Shown here piece after piece: positions 17,424-26,683 of a stretch of 64,000 nt of DNA. Each line of letters starts with the position of its first letter. Positions within the stretch are counted from its first letter, which is position 1. The position numbers and the translations under genes are program-made. The stretch is from Eubacteriales bacterium (GTDB lineage Bacteria > Bacillota > Clostridia > Peptostreptococcales > Anaerovoracaceae). The notes beneath the pieces were generated by a model. It did not search any database, was not told where the DNA came from, and saw only the letters and a program-made list of their open reading frames with translations. Where the stretch lies: contig JAQWBM010000002.1 in assembly GCA_028706405.1 (NCBI GenBank), forward strand, positions 48,958 to 112,957, in the 5' to 3' direction.

Positions 17424-18455
17424 ATGAGTCTATTAAGCCAATTGATGCAAACATATAAAACTTTATCGATTGTTGGAATGGCTAAAAATTCAGGAAAAAC
17501 AACAACACTTAATTATTTGATCAGAGAATCAATGGATGACGGTATTATTTTGGGTGTTACTTCAACGGGCAGAGATGGTGAAAGTACCGACATGGTTACC
17601 GGGACAGAAAAGCCTCGGATTTACCTTGCGGCAGGGACGATAGTGTCCGTTCCGCGGAAGCTTTATGAACTTGCGGACGCAGGCCTGGAAATCATCAGCT
17701 TGACCAATTATTCTACAGCTTTGGGACAGATCATGCTGTGCAGGGTTGAGGATAGCGGATATGTGCAGATAGCGGGACCTGTAAACACTAAGGATCAAAA
17801 AGAAATATGCGGTGAAATGTTCGCCAGAGGAGCGGATCTTATTTTGATAGATGGAGCTGCCGGCAGAAGGTCTATCGCGGCACCGGACGCTTCAGACGCG
17901 ATAATTCTGACTACAGGCGCGGTACTTTTTCGAAGCATGAAAAGGGTTGTTGAGGAGACGGCGCATATAGTGCGGCTATACCAGCTTCCCGTATTGGAGA
18001 ACGGTAATACTAGAGATATCATTTTCCAAAATTTAAAATCAGAAAAAATTATGCTGGTCAAGGGAAATAATATTAATATCCTGGACTTGCGGACAGGACT
18101 CTTAGCAGGTAATTTTCTGGATGAAGCCATTGATGAGGAGACGGATTACATATATATACCGGGAGCCTTGACCAATAGTGTGATTTCTGACATCCATCCA
18201 TCAAAGATACGCAGGGTAGAGTTTATACTCAAGGATCCAACTAAAATTTTCACCGATGTTACATCATGGCAGCAGTTCGAGAAAAAGGGGGGCAAGGTAA
18301 AGGTTCTTAGAAATATTAAAGTTGCTGCATTGACGGTCAATCCATATTCTCCTGAAGGATATTACTTAGAGCGCGAAGCATTATTAACTGCAATGCGGAA
18401 TGTTGTGGAAGGAATTCCGGTAATCGATGTAAAAATGGGAGGAAAAATTCATTGA
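17424..18455 (+). CDS. kamB: KamB: P-loop protein of the lysine-fermentation cluster, role unproven
   Basis: Homologues of this 343-residue protein accompany kamA and kamDE in Fusobacterium and Clostridium. It has a P-loop SIVGMAKNSGKTTTLNYL (about residues 15-31) and a Walker B-like DLILIDGAAGRRSI, so it is a likely nucleotidase of the SIMIBI type. With KamC it has been suggested to reactivate the B12-dependent 5,6-aminomutase, but I know of no firm proof. The stop overlaps the TTG start of kamC. A GTAGGAG site precedes the ATG. Confidence 0.85.
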   Translation: MSLLSQLMQTYKTLSIVGMAKNSGKTTTLNYLIRESMDDGIILGVTSTGRDGESTDMVTGTEKPRIYLAAGTIVSVPRKLYELADAGLEIISLTNYSTALGQIMLCRVEDSGYVQIAGPVNTKDQKEICGEMFARGADLILIDGAAGRRSIAAPDASDAIILTTGAVLFRSMKRVVEETAHIVRLYQLPVLENGNTRDIIFQNLKSEKIMLVKGNNINILDLRTGLLAGNFLDEAIDEETDYIYIPGALTNSVISDIHPSKIRRVEFILKDPTKIFTDVTSWQQFEKKGGKVKVLRNIKVAALTVNPYSPEGYYLEREALLTAMRNVVEGIPVIDVKMGGKIH

Positions 18456-20098
18456 GATTGTCTGATTCTAAAACGCGAAGCGAAACAGGGTTTGATCATG
18501 TGATGCAGAGCATCAATGTGTTGACTCCTTTTGGAAAAAGACGGTTGAAAGAACTCACACCGTTCGCGCCGGGTCAGGAGGATCAACTGGATCATGAATT
18601 TCACGAACTGGAAGGAATTATTAGACTTGTTAAGGAGAAACCTCAGCTTTCTGAATCACTTATCGAAACCCTTATGGATATAAAGGATATCATCTTTACG
18701 ATCGAAAGAAGCAAAAGCAACATTCTTTCCATAGTCGAGCTTTTCGAGGTAAAAAGCCTTCTCCTAAAGATGAATAAAATCATTGAATTGCTGGGAACGG
18801 CAAGCCTTCCATTATCAAAGAAATTTATACTCGAGGACATCACCTGCCTTTTGAATATTTTGGATCCCCGAAAGGATAGAATGTCTGCATTTTATATTTA
18901 TGATGATTTCTCAGAAAATCTGAAAGAGATCAGGGAGGAGAAACGCGAACAGGAACGTATCATCAGAAAGGTAAAGAAGACGATTAAAAGCCAAGTGGAA
19001 AATCGTTACGGAATCACACTTACGCCAAAATTTGAATATGCAGTTTCTAAGTCTAATAAAGAGTTGATCAGAATAATAAAGGAAATCCCCGAGTTGACGC
19101 AATGGGATGAAGATCATTTATCTATGATTTTTACTGTCAAAGAAACAGAGGAAATTGATTCCGCCAATCGAGAAATGGATCGTATTAATGAAAGCATTGA
19201 GAAACAGGAGCTGCTGATTCGTGAGAAATTATCAAAATCAGTCGGCAATTTCAGCCATACCTTAAAAAATAATTGTGACAAAATCGGAGAGCTTGATTTT
19301 ACACTATCAAAGGCAATCTATGCTATACAGCATAACTGTGTAAGGCCACATCTGGTAAAAGAGCACAGGATCGAAATTGATGATGGAAGATATCTTGCTT
19401 TGGAGGAAATTCTGAATCAGCAAAGCAAACCCTATTGCCCCGTGAGTATACATCTTGAGGCTGGAGTAACCTGCATCACAGGTGCAAATATGGGAGGAAA
19501 GACCATATCTCTCAAGCTTGCCGGTCTAGTGGCCATGTTGACTCAGTATGGATTTTATATACCCTGCAGGGACGCCAAAATAGGGCTTTCTAATGATATC
19601 CATATTCTTATAGGGGATAGCCAATCTATACAGCGCGGACTTTCAAGTTTCGGAAGCGAAATGGATGAGTTAAAGGAGATACTCGATAACAGTAAGGAGC
19701 GATCATTGATTTTGATCGATGAAATAGCAAGCGGCACCAATCCTGCTGAAGGTCTTGCGCTTACGAAAAGCATCGTTCAATATTTAAAAGCAATGCCTTA
19801 CATCTCCCTGATAACTACTCACTATGATAGCGTTGCAGAAAGTGAAGGAATAAAAAACATGCAGGTCATAGGGCTTGCAAATGCAGATTTAAGAAAGCTG
19901 GAAAAAGAAATACAATATGCAAATAGCAGAGAAAGAATAGAGATCATATCTAAATATATGGATTACCGTCTTTATCACGCAAAAAATAATGAGGAAATAC
20001 CAAAGGATGCTTTAAATATAGCAAAAATGCTGGGAATATATGATGAAATCATCGAGAATGCAAAAAAATACATGGTTGGAAAGAAGGGGAATGCATGA
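18452..20098 (+). CDS. kamC: KamC: MutS-related ATPase of the lysine-fermentation cluster
   Basis: The 548-residue protein has the core and ATPase domains of the MutS family but lacks the mismatch-recognition N-terminus. The Walker A is GANMGGKTISLK and the Walker B/signature region is LILIDEIASGTNPAEG, followed by the TTHYD switch. Two probable coiled-coil stretches lie at ~60-120 and ~155-285. Translation appears to start at a TTG (18452) overlapping the kamB stop, with GGGAGG about nine bases before it. Its fixed place beside kamDE points to service of the B12 aminomutase rather than DNA repair; this is inference. Confidence 0.87.
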   Translation: MRLSDSKTRSETGFDHVMQSINVLTPFGKRRLKELTPFAPGQEDQLDHEFHELEGIIRLVKEKPQLSESLIETLMDIKDIIFTIERSKSNILSIVELFEVKSLLLKMNKIIELLGTASLPLSKKFILEDITCLLNILDPRKDRMSAFYIYDDFSENLKEIREEKREQERIIRKVKKTIKSQVENRYGITLTPKFEYAVSKSNKELIRIIKEIPELTQWDEDHLSMIFTVKETEEIDSANREMDRINESIEKQELLIREKLSKSVGNFSHTLKNNCDKIGELDFTLSKAIYAIQHNCVRPHLVKEHRIEIDDGRYLALEEILNQQSKPYCPVSIHLEAGVTCITGANMGGKTISLKLAGLVAMLTQYGFYIPCRDAKIGLSNDIHILIGDSQSIQRGLSSFGSEMDELKEILDNSKERSLILIDEIASGTNPAEGLALTKSIVQYLKAMPYISLITTHYDSVAESEGIKNMQVIGLANADLRKLEKEIQYANSRERIEIISKYMDYRLYHAKNNEEIPKDALNIAKMLGIYDEIIENAKKYMVGKKGNA

Positions 20099-21651
20099 AA
20101 AATATTCTGAATCTCGATCCCAAGGTAATAGAAAATGCCAGATCATGTGCGGCCAGGATTGCCGAAAGCATCCAGACCTTCATTGACATGCACACCACTG
20201 TAAGTATTGAAAGAACGGTCCTTAGGTTATTGGGAGCTGACGGGGTCAACGATGTTGATATCCCCATTCCTAATATTGTGGTGGATATTATCAAGGATGG
20301 AGGAGGGTTGACTCGCGGTGCGGCATACTGGATCGGAAATGCAATGATACAGACGGGACTTTCCTGTCAGGAAATTTTGGAAAAAATAGCGGCAGATGAG
20401 CTGGACATCACTAAGCTGTCTATGGCATCAACGGAGAAAGTGCAGGAAAAAATACTCCCTCTTGCGGTGGAAGCTCTTGAAAAAATAAGGAATGAAACAT
20501 CAAAGAGAGAACAGTATCTGGCAACCATCGGTGAAGGAAGACAGCCCTACCTTTATGTGATCATAGCAACCGGAAACATCTATGAGGATGTGATTCAGGC
20601 GCAAGCTGCCGCAAGACAGGGAGCGGACATCATCGCTGTAATCAGAACAACTGCCCAAAGCCTGTTGGATTATGTTCCTTATGGTCCTACAACAGAAGGC
20701 TTCGGCGGAACCTATGCAACACAGGAAAATTTCAGAATCATGAGAAAGGCCCTGGACGAAGCGGGAGAGGAAGTCAGAAGATATATCAGACTATGTAACT
20801 ATAGCTCCGGTTTATGCATGCCTGAGATTGCAGCCATGGGTGCGCAGGAAAGGCTTGATGTCATGCTAAATGATGCTCTATATGGAATCTTGTTCCGCGA
20901 CATCAATATGAAGCGTACTTTGGTTGATCAGTTTTTCTCAAGATTGATCATAGGATACAGTGGAATTATCTTTAATTCCGGAGAGGACAACTATCTGACA
21001 ACCGCGGATGCCTACGAGGAAGCACATACAGTCCTTGCCTCCCAGTTTATCAATGAACAGTTTGCTGTGCGTGCAAATATCAAAGAAGAACAGATGGGTC
21101 TTGGACATGCTTTTGAAATGGATCCGGATATAGAAAACGGCTTTCTTTATGAACTGGCACAGGCTCTCATGACAAGAGAAATTTTCCCGAAAGCTCCATT
21201 GAAATACATGCCTCCCACCAAATTCATGACAGGGAACATATTTAAGGGGCATATTCAGGACGCTTTGTTTAATCTGATCTCAGTCTGGTCAGGACAATCT
21301 CTGCAGCTTCTTGGAATGCTGACGGAAGCAATCCATACACCTCACCTGCAGGACAGAATGCTTTCTATTGAAAATGCAAAGTACATCTTCAATAATGCCA
21401 GAGATATCGGTGAGGAAATAGAATACAAAAGGGGCGGAATCATTCAGACCAGAGCACAGTTTGTACTTGAGAAGGCAAACAATCTGCTGCATGAGATCGA
21501 AAGGGAGGGATTATTCTCTACGATCGAAAAAGGTAAGTTTGGCGGAGTAAAGCGTCTGAGGGACGGAGGAAAAGGTCTTGACGGCGTTTTTATAAAAGAT
21601 GAGAATTATTTTAATCCATTTATTGATTTAATGCTGGGAGGTGTAAAATAA
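20095..21651 (+). CDS. kamD: Lysine 5,6-aminomutase, alpha subunit
   Basis: KamD is the large subunit of the adenosylcobalamin- and PLP-dependent enzyme that moves the terminal amino group of beta-lysine (or D-lysine) from C6 to C5. The 518-residue length is as in C. sticklandii. Recognisable regions are GGGLTRGAAYWIGNAM near residue 65, the VIRTTAQSLLDYVPYGPTTEGFGGTYATQ segment lining the PLP/substrate site, and PPTKFMTGNIFKGH near residue 370. It overlaps kamC by four bases and abuts kamE with no gap, as expected for a two-subunit enzyme. Confidence 0.96.
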   Translation: MKNILNLDPKVIENARSCAARIAESIQTFIDMHTTVSIERTVLRLLGADGVNDVDIPIPNIVVDIIKDGGGLTRGAAYWIGNAMIQTGLSCQEILEKIAADELDITKLSMASTEKVQEKILPLAVEALEKIRNETSKREQYLATIGEGRQPYLYVIIATGNIYEDVIQAQAAARQGADIIAVIRTTAQSLLDYVPYGPTTEGFGGTYATQENFRIMRKALDEAGEEVRRYIRLCNYSSGLCMPEIAAMGAQERLDVMLNDALYGILFRDINMKRTLVDQFFSRLIIGYSGIIFNSGEDNYLTTADAYEEAHTVLASQFINEQFAVRANIKEEQMGLGHAFEMDPDIENGFLYELAQALMTREIFPKAPLKYMPPTKFMTGNIFKGHIQDALFNLISVWSGQSLQLLGMLTEAIHTPHLQDRMLSIENAKYIFNNARDIGEEIEYKRGGIIQTRAQFVLEKANNLLHEIEREGLFSTIEKGKFGGVKRLRDGGKGLDGVFIKDENYFNPFIDLMLGGVK

Positions 21652-22452
21652 ATGTTACATGCTGATACATCTAAAGCAGATGCTGTTGCAGCTTCAACAG
21701 TTGATTTAACAAAAATAAAACCATACGGAGACACCTTAAATGACGGTATGATGCAGCTCAGCTTTACACTTCCTATCCCAGAAGGAGAAGAAGCCAATGA
21801 AGCAGCAAAGCTGATAGCCAAAAAAATGGGGCTGGAGGAACCTGCGGTGGTTTATTCAAATGATCTTGGGATCGGTTACACTTTCTTTATTCTTTATGGA
21901 AAATGCAGGCATACGGTTGACTATACAGCGATAAAAGTACCAAAGGTTGATGTAGATGTTATGAATCGTCAGCAATGTGAAAAATATATTTCTGACAATA
22001 TAAAAAGAGATGTGGTTATCGTAGGCGCCTGTACCGGCACGGACGCCCATACAGTCGGTATCGATGCTATTATGAATATGAAGGGTTTTCATGGACATTT
22101 CGGGCTTGAGCGATATCAAGGAATCGAAGCAATCAATATGGGCAGTCAGGTTTCAAACGAATTACTGGTTGCAAAGGCAATCGAAACAAATGCGGATGCG
22201 ATACTGGTCTCACAGATAGTTACCCAAAAAGATGTGCATATTACAAATATGACGAATCTTGTGGAGCTGCTGGAAGCGGAAGGAATCAGGGACAGGGTGA
22301 TACTGGTATGCGGAGGACCGAGGATTTCCCACGAAATTGCCCAGGAGCTCGGCTATGATGCGGGATTTGGCCCCAATTCCTACGCAGAAGATGTAGCGTC
22401 TTTTGTACTTACTGAGATGGCGGGGAAGAAGCGTAAACCCTTGTTACATTAA
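21652..22452 (+). CDS. kamE: Lysine 5,6-aminomutase, beta (cobalamin-binding) subunit
   Basis: KamE carries the Rossmann-type B12 domain and also supplies the lysine that holds PLP. The cobalamin-ligand motif DAHTVG places the His at residue 133, and the PLP-binding Lys falls at residue 144 (NMKGFHGHFG), the same numbers as in the characterised C. sticklandii enzyme. Downstream are LVSQIVTQKDVH and LVCGGPRIS of the B12 domain. The ATG directly follows the kamD stop. A short inverted repeat TAATAAC/GTTATTA lies just after the gene. Confidence 0.97.
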   Translation: MLHADTSKADAVAASTVDLTKIKPYGDTLNDGMMQLSFTLPIPEGEEANEAAKLIAKKMGLEEPAVVYSNDLGIGYTFFILYGKCRHTVDYTAIKVPKVDVDVMNRQQCEKYISDNIKRDVVIVGACTGTDAHTVGIDAIMNMKGFHGHFGLERYQGIEAINMGSQVSNELLVAKAIETNADAILVSQIVTQKDVHITNMTNLVELLEAEGIRDRVILVCGGPRISHEIAQELGYDAGFGPNSYAEDVASFVLTEMAGKKRKPLLH

Positions 22453-22517
22453 TAACTTTCTGTTATTATCTAAGTAATATAATATTGCTGGAAAATACAA
22501 AACAGGAGGCTTATACC

Positions 22518-22958
22518 ATGGCGGAAAGTGTGCGTGAAAAATTAGTTGGAGCGTGGAGACTGACAGAGTATAGTATAGAAGATAAAAAAAATGCAGGAGA
22601 AAGATATTATCCGTTAGGGAAAGATGCTGCCGGGGTGATCATGTATACTCCGGATGGTTATATGTCAGCTCAATTAATGGCATCCGGCCGGCCTGTTTAT
22701 GCGAATGGGCATATACATTCCGGTACTATAGATGAAATGGCAAAAGCAGCCAAAGGGTATATGGCTTATTCAGGAAGATTCGATCTAAATGAAGAAACCA
22801 ATACTTTGACCCACCATATGGAGGTCAGCATGAATCCCACATGGTTAGGACAGGCGCAAGAACGTTATTACAAGCTGGAAGATGATACACTTACGATTTC
22901 AACGCCAGGCAACTTTGCTGTATTAGTATGGAAACGCGCTGAAAATAATGCTGAATGA
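22518..22958 (+). CDS. Lipocalin-like domain protein
   Basis: The 146-residue protein resembles the lipocalin-like (Lipocalin_5) family: KLVGAWRLTEYSIED opening strand, GVIMYTPDGYMSAQLM, and a closing strand LTISTPGNFAVLVWKRA. These small beta-barrels are cytoplasmic and are presumed to bind small hydrophobic ligands; no function is established. I chose the ATG at 22518 because GGAGG stands about nine bases before it; the open frame extends 11 codons upstream. Monocistronic by appearance. Confidence 0.75.
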   Translation: MAESVREKLVGAWRLTEYSIEDKKNAGERYYPLGKDAAGVIMYTPDGYMSAQLMASGRPVYANGHIHSGTIDEMAKAAKGYMAYSGRFDLNEETNTLTHHMEVSMNPTWLGQAQERYYKLEDDTLTISTPGNFAVLVWKRAENNAE

Positions 22959-22991
22959 CGAATCCCCTACTTGTTTTTATGTCACAGCCAA

Positions 22992-24359
22992 TCATCTTTC
23001 GGCTTCCGGCAGTCTGTATGCTTGTTTAATAAAGGTGACATAGCACTCTAAATCTTCTCTTGTTGGGAATAAAGCTCGTGCGCTGTTGGCATTTCCGCCG
23101 CCCTTTCCTCTCCAGATATGGGCATTGTCCTTGACGATTTTACCGCAGTCATGAGCGCCGTTTGAAGCCAGAATAATCGTGTTTTCCCGTGTTGAAACTA
23201 AAACAAAGAGAGGATAATTCTTTCCCCCTATATCGGATGTCTTTGCCGTGTTTCGTTTTGAAGAAGACGTGGAGCTGCCGTAGATTTCTGTTAAGGCTTT
23301 TGTGATAGTAATGAGATCGTTGGCATGGAAATAAGGGTATTCTCTTATCAGCAACCCTGTTTCGGTGACAGAGAAGACTTTTGTTGTAGGTTCAGCAGCT
23401 GCGATTCCGTATTCATTGAATATTTCGCTGACTGCCTTGTCTTTGAGGGTATTCTTCATCAGATAAAGCTCTTGGCGTATTTCTTTGTTTTTTTCATCCT
23501 GTGCTCTGATTTTATCCAGGAGGTTATTATCATCTGATGAATATTTCAGATTCAGATCTGTAAGAATACGGTGCTTATTCCTGTAATCCTCCAGAGCCTC
23601 TTCCCCTGCCTTGAAGTATACTCTTGTCATCCCTTTATAGTTTTCAAGCTTTAGGATCTTTAACAAGCCAACCTGACCCGAGGTATTGGGATGTGTTCCG
23701 CAGCAGGCTACACAATCGGCAGGATTGCTTTCATCTCCGACGCATACGATAGAGATATCCTCATCAATCGCGAGTGCTTTTCGCAGCGGCAGGTGTTCAG
23801 CTTCGGAAGGATTGTCGAAATACCGGACGGAGACCGGCAGATTAGCCCAAATTGCTTCATTCGTCAGCATTTCGATTCGTTCTGCTGCTTCCCAGGTGAT
23901 TTCTTGCACATCGATATCTATAGTCATATAATCGCTGCCCATGTGAAAACCACGGTTCACTCCGCCGCATTCACTAAAAAAGATGCCGGACAGTATATGT
24001 TCACCGCAATGACGCTGCATATGCGAAAATCTTCGTTTCCAATCCAAATTGCAGCTTACCTTATCCCCTGGTTTCCAATCATTCTTTTGTGAATTTGAAT
24101 CTGTCTTTTCCAGAATATGCAGAGGTTGCAGACCATGAAAAATAACTCCATCCTTTTCAAACACATTTACGACAGGCACGTTTTCAATCGTCCCTAAATC
24201 GCAGGGCTGACCTCCTCCCTCAGGGAAAAAAACAGTCTCGTCCAACACGAGCAAAAAGGGATCTTCCCTGGTTCCTGTTCCATGAACTTCTGCGATCGTA
24301 CTTATACAATCTTTTTTATATACATCCTCTTGAAAAAGCTTCCTCGTTATCATTATCAT
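22992..24359 (-). CDS. Alanyl-tRNA editing protein (AlaX type, long form with DHHA1)
   Basis: A free-standing homologue of the AlaRS editing domain that hydrolyses mischarged tRNA(Ala). The second AlaRS-like region shows GETVFFPEGGGQP-type core (DETVFFPEGGGQPCDLG) and the zinc motif HCGEH with CCGTH. The C-terminal ~180 residues look like DHHA1, with GGKNYPLFV and a final glycine-rich GKGGGNANSARA. I chose the start at 24359 because AAGGAAAGG lies about six bases before it, giving 455 residues; an ATG two codons later is also possible. Confidence 0.87.
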   Translation of the reverse strand: MIMITRKLFQEDVYKKDCISTIAEVHGTGTREDPFLLVLDETVFFPEGGGQPCDLGTIENVPVVNVFEKDGVIFHGLQPLHILEKTDSNSQKNDWKPGDKVSCNLDWKRRFSHMQRHCGEHILSGIFFSECGGVNRGFHMGSDYMTIDIDVQEITWEAAERIEMLTNEAIWANLPVSVRYFDNPSEAEHLPLRKALAIDEDISIVCVGDESNPADCVACCGTHPNTSGQVGLLKILKLENYKGMTRVYFKAGEEALEDYRNKHRILTDLNLKYSSDDNNLLDKIRAQDEKNKEIRQELYLMKNTLKDKAVSEIFNEYGIAAAEPTTKVFSVTETGLLIREYPYFHANDLITITKALTEIYGSSTSSSKRNTAKTSDIGGKNYPLFVLVSTRENTIILASNGAHDCGKIVKDNAHIWRGKGGGNANSARALFPTREDLECYVTFIKQAYRLPEAER

Positions 24360-24494
24360 CCGAATCCTTTCCTTATAATCTCTGAAGAACATATTAATTA
24401 TATATCAGGCGAACGAATAATTGTATAAATCAAGATAAAAACAATAATAAATTAATCCCGCCCCCTCATATACATTAACAGGGAGGGGAAGGCT

Positions 24495-25268
24495 ATGAAG
24501 CGTAGAAAAATGAATGGAAAATTAAAGTGGAAACTTGCTTTAGCGATTCTTGCTGTTGTAATGTTCTTCAGCATTGGCTTTAAATATGATGATATCGTTG
24601 CCAAAGTACAGCAAATTACAAGCTCTGATATACTTTTGATCGATCCCGGGCATGGAGGCATGGATGGAGGGGCATCAAGCGCTGCAGGCGTAACTGAGAA
24701 AGAAATCAATTTGGCTATAGCAAAATATATCCGGGAGTTGGCAGAAGAAGACGGATGGAAGGTCATGATGACCAGAGAAGAAGATATTAGCCTTGGAGAA
24801 ACAAATAGCAAAACTATTCGCAGTAAAAAAACCGCAGATTTGGTTGCAAGAAGAGAAATAATTCGCGATGTAAATCCATTAGCTGCTGTCAGCATCCATC
24901 TTAATAGTTTTAAACAAGACAGATCTGTGCGGGGAGCCCAGACGTTTTATCCGTCAGGACCGGAGGATCAACTCGTTTTTATGGAAAGTAAGAAGCTTGC
25001 AGAGGCAATCCAGGAACAGCTTATTACGGGAATTGCAGATGGAACTGAAAGAGTGGCATTGGAAAAAAGAGATTTACTGATGTTTAAAAATCCTACTGTG
25101 CCAATTGTCATAGTAGAATGTGGTTTTCTTTCAAACCAGCAAGAAGCTGAATTGCTGACAACTGAAGATTACCAAAGAAAACTCGCGAGGTGTATTTATG
25201 AAGGCATTCTGAAATTTACTGGAAAAGAGCGGGGCGAGCCGCTTAAATCAATCGATAGCAGAGGATAG
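24495..25268 (+). CDS. cwlD: N-acetylmuramoyl-L-alanine amidase, CwlD-like
   Basis: A zinc amidase of the Amidase_3 family. Residues ~11-28 form an N-terminal membrane anchor or signal, followed directly by the catalytic domain. Zinc ligands and catalytic residues are visible in DPGHGGMDGG, the E of TEKEINLAIA, SIHLNSF and VECGFLSN. In spore formers CwlD helps make muramic-delta-lactam in the cortex; the length (257) and single-domain form fit CwlD. This suggests, but does not prove, that the organism can sporulate. A GGGAGGGGA site precedes the ATG. Confidence 0.88.
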   Translation: MKRRKMNGKLKWKLALAILAVVMFFSIGFKYDDIVAKVQQITSSDILLIDPGHGGMDGGASSAAGVTEKEINLAIAKYIRELAEEDGWKVMMTREEDISLGETNSKTIRSKKTADLVARREIIRDVNPLAAVSIHLNSFKQDRSVRGAQTFYPSGPEDQLVFMESKKLAEAIQEQLITGIADGTERVALEKRDLLMFKNPTVPIVIVECGFLSNQQEAELLTTEDYQRKLARCIYEGILKFTGKERGEPLKSIDSRG

Positions 25269-25297
25269 GCTAAAATTGTTCTTGAGCTTCAAAAACC

Positions 25298-25430
25298 TGT
25301 GCATAACTTTATGATTAATTTTTTAAAAACATCGTGTAAATGTTGAAATTAAAGCGATTGGGCGGTGTCAAATTATCCACAAAGGGTCGTGGATAAAAGT
25401 ATAACAAAAACTCCCAATCGCTGTGGATAA
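25298..25430 (+). promoter_or_regulatory. Cluster of four DnaA-box-like sites
   Basis: Four matches to the DnaA box TTATNCACA lie in 133 bases between two convergent genes: TGTGCATAA at 25298-25306 (minus strand), TTATCCACA at 25373-25381 (plus), CGTGGATAA at 25388-25396 (minus, one mismatch) and TGTGGATAA at 25422-25430 (minus). The middle two form an inverted pair. They are enclosed by a 10-bp inverted repeat AGCGATTGGG (25353-25362) / CCCAATCGCT (25413-25422). Such clusters bind DnaA at origins or at titration sites. No dnaA or dnaN gene is near. Confidence 0.6.
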
Positions 25431-25502
25431 GTATCAGAATGTTTCATTTTTACCATTTAGGTCTGTTGAAAAAAGTTCTTTTGAGGACAAACATTAGTTT
25501 TT

Positions 25503-26648
25503 CTATTTAGGCTCGAAAATTTCCGCTGCAAGCTTCATAATATCAGAAACAGGAAGGTGCTGGGGACATTTTTCCTCGCAGGTCTTACATGTTATGCATG
25601 CAGAAGGTCCAAATTTAGGGGGGATCCACATCTCATAATCATCCTTCACTTTCGGGCTTTGTTGATATAGATACCAGTTGTTATAAAGTCCGATTACAGT
25701 CGGAATATCTATTTTTGACGGACAAGGGCTACAGTATTTACAAGCTGTGCAGGAAAATTTGATAAGCTTGTTGTACTCATCAGCTACATTTTTGATAATT
25801 TCATGTTCTGCTTTGGTAAGGCTGTTAGGTTCTGCGTCGCTTAATATACGAATATTTCCATCGACATGCTCCATGGCCGTCATACCACTTAAAATAGTAA
25901 GTACCTCGGGGAAGTCCGCCACCCATCTCATTGCCCATTCTGCGGGAGTCCTTTTAATAGGCGCCTTCGCCCAGAATTCTTCGATGCTAGGCGGTAAAAC
26001 ATCGGTCAGTTTCCCACCTTTCAAAGGTTCCATGATGACAACGGGTATATTCTTAGAACCGGCATACTTCAGACCTTTTACGCCCGCTTGGAAATCCGCA
26101 TCCATATAATTCAGCTGGATCTGGCAAAAATCCCAGGGAAATGCTTCGATTACCGTTTTAAACATTTCAAATTCATCGTGAAAAGAAAAGCCGATATGCT
26201 TGATTTTGCCTTCATCCTTCTTCTTTTTCATAAAATCAAGAACATTGTATCTTAAGACCTTTTTTTCCCAGCCGAGAGCGGTGATGCTATGCACCAGATA
26301 CATGTCTATGTAGTCCACGTCCAGCCGCTTCAACTGCTCATTGAAAAACTTTTCACGATCATCGTCTTCCTTTAGCAGAAATGCCGGCATTTTATCAGCT
26401 AAAAAGACTTTTTCTCTATATCCGTCCTTCAGTGCTTTCCCGAGGACAACTTCGCTGGTTCCTCCATGGTAGTTATATGCAGTATCGACATAATTTACAC
26501 CTCTATCGATAGCGGATCGGATCATTTTAATGGCTTCAGTCTCATTGATTTTAACAGCTTCGGTGGTCTTTTCTACCGGAAGCCGCAGGGTTCCAAATCC
26601 CAGTAAGGAAATTTGTTCTCCTGTTTTAGGAAAAGTTCTGTATTTCAT
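25503..26648 (-). CDS. Aldo/keto reductase with C-terminal 4Fe-4S ferredoxin domain
   Basis: Residues ~1-290 form an aldo/keto reductase barrel with the catalytic Asp/Tyr/Lys pattern (YVDTAYNYHGG, FLADKMP) and an LVHS catalytic-His strand. Residues ~295-381 hold two cysteine clusters, CTACKYCSPCP and CITCKTCEEKCP, of a 2[4Fe-4S] ferredoxin domain. This fusion is common in anaerobic Firmicutes; the substrate is unknown. The gene diverges from the beta-lactamase-fold gene, and a strong palindrome lies upstream at 26684. Confidence 0.88.
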   Translation of the reverse strand: MKYRTFPKTGEQISLLGFGTLRLPVEKTTEAVKINETEAIKMIRSAIDRGVNYVDTAYNYHGGTSEVVLGKALKDGYREKVFLADKMPAFLLKEDDDREKFFNEQLKRLDVDYIDMYLVHSITALGWEKKVLRYNVLDFMKKKKDEGKIKHIGFSFHDEFEMFKTVIEAFPWDFCQIQLNYMDADFQAGVKGLKYAGSKNIPVVIMEPLKGGKLTDVLPPSIEEFWAKAPIKRTPAEWAMRWVADFPEVLTILSGMTAMEHVDGNIRILSDAEPNSLTKAEHEIIKNVADEYNKLIKFSCTACKYCSPCPSKIDIPTVIGLYNNWYLYQQSPKVKDDYEMWIPPKFGPSACITCKTCEEKCPQHLPVSDIMKLAAEIFEPK

Positions 26649-26683
26649 ATGTTATATCTAGCCCCTTTCTTTTTGTATAAAGT

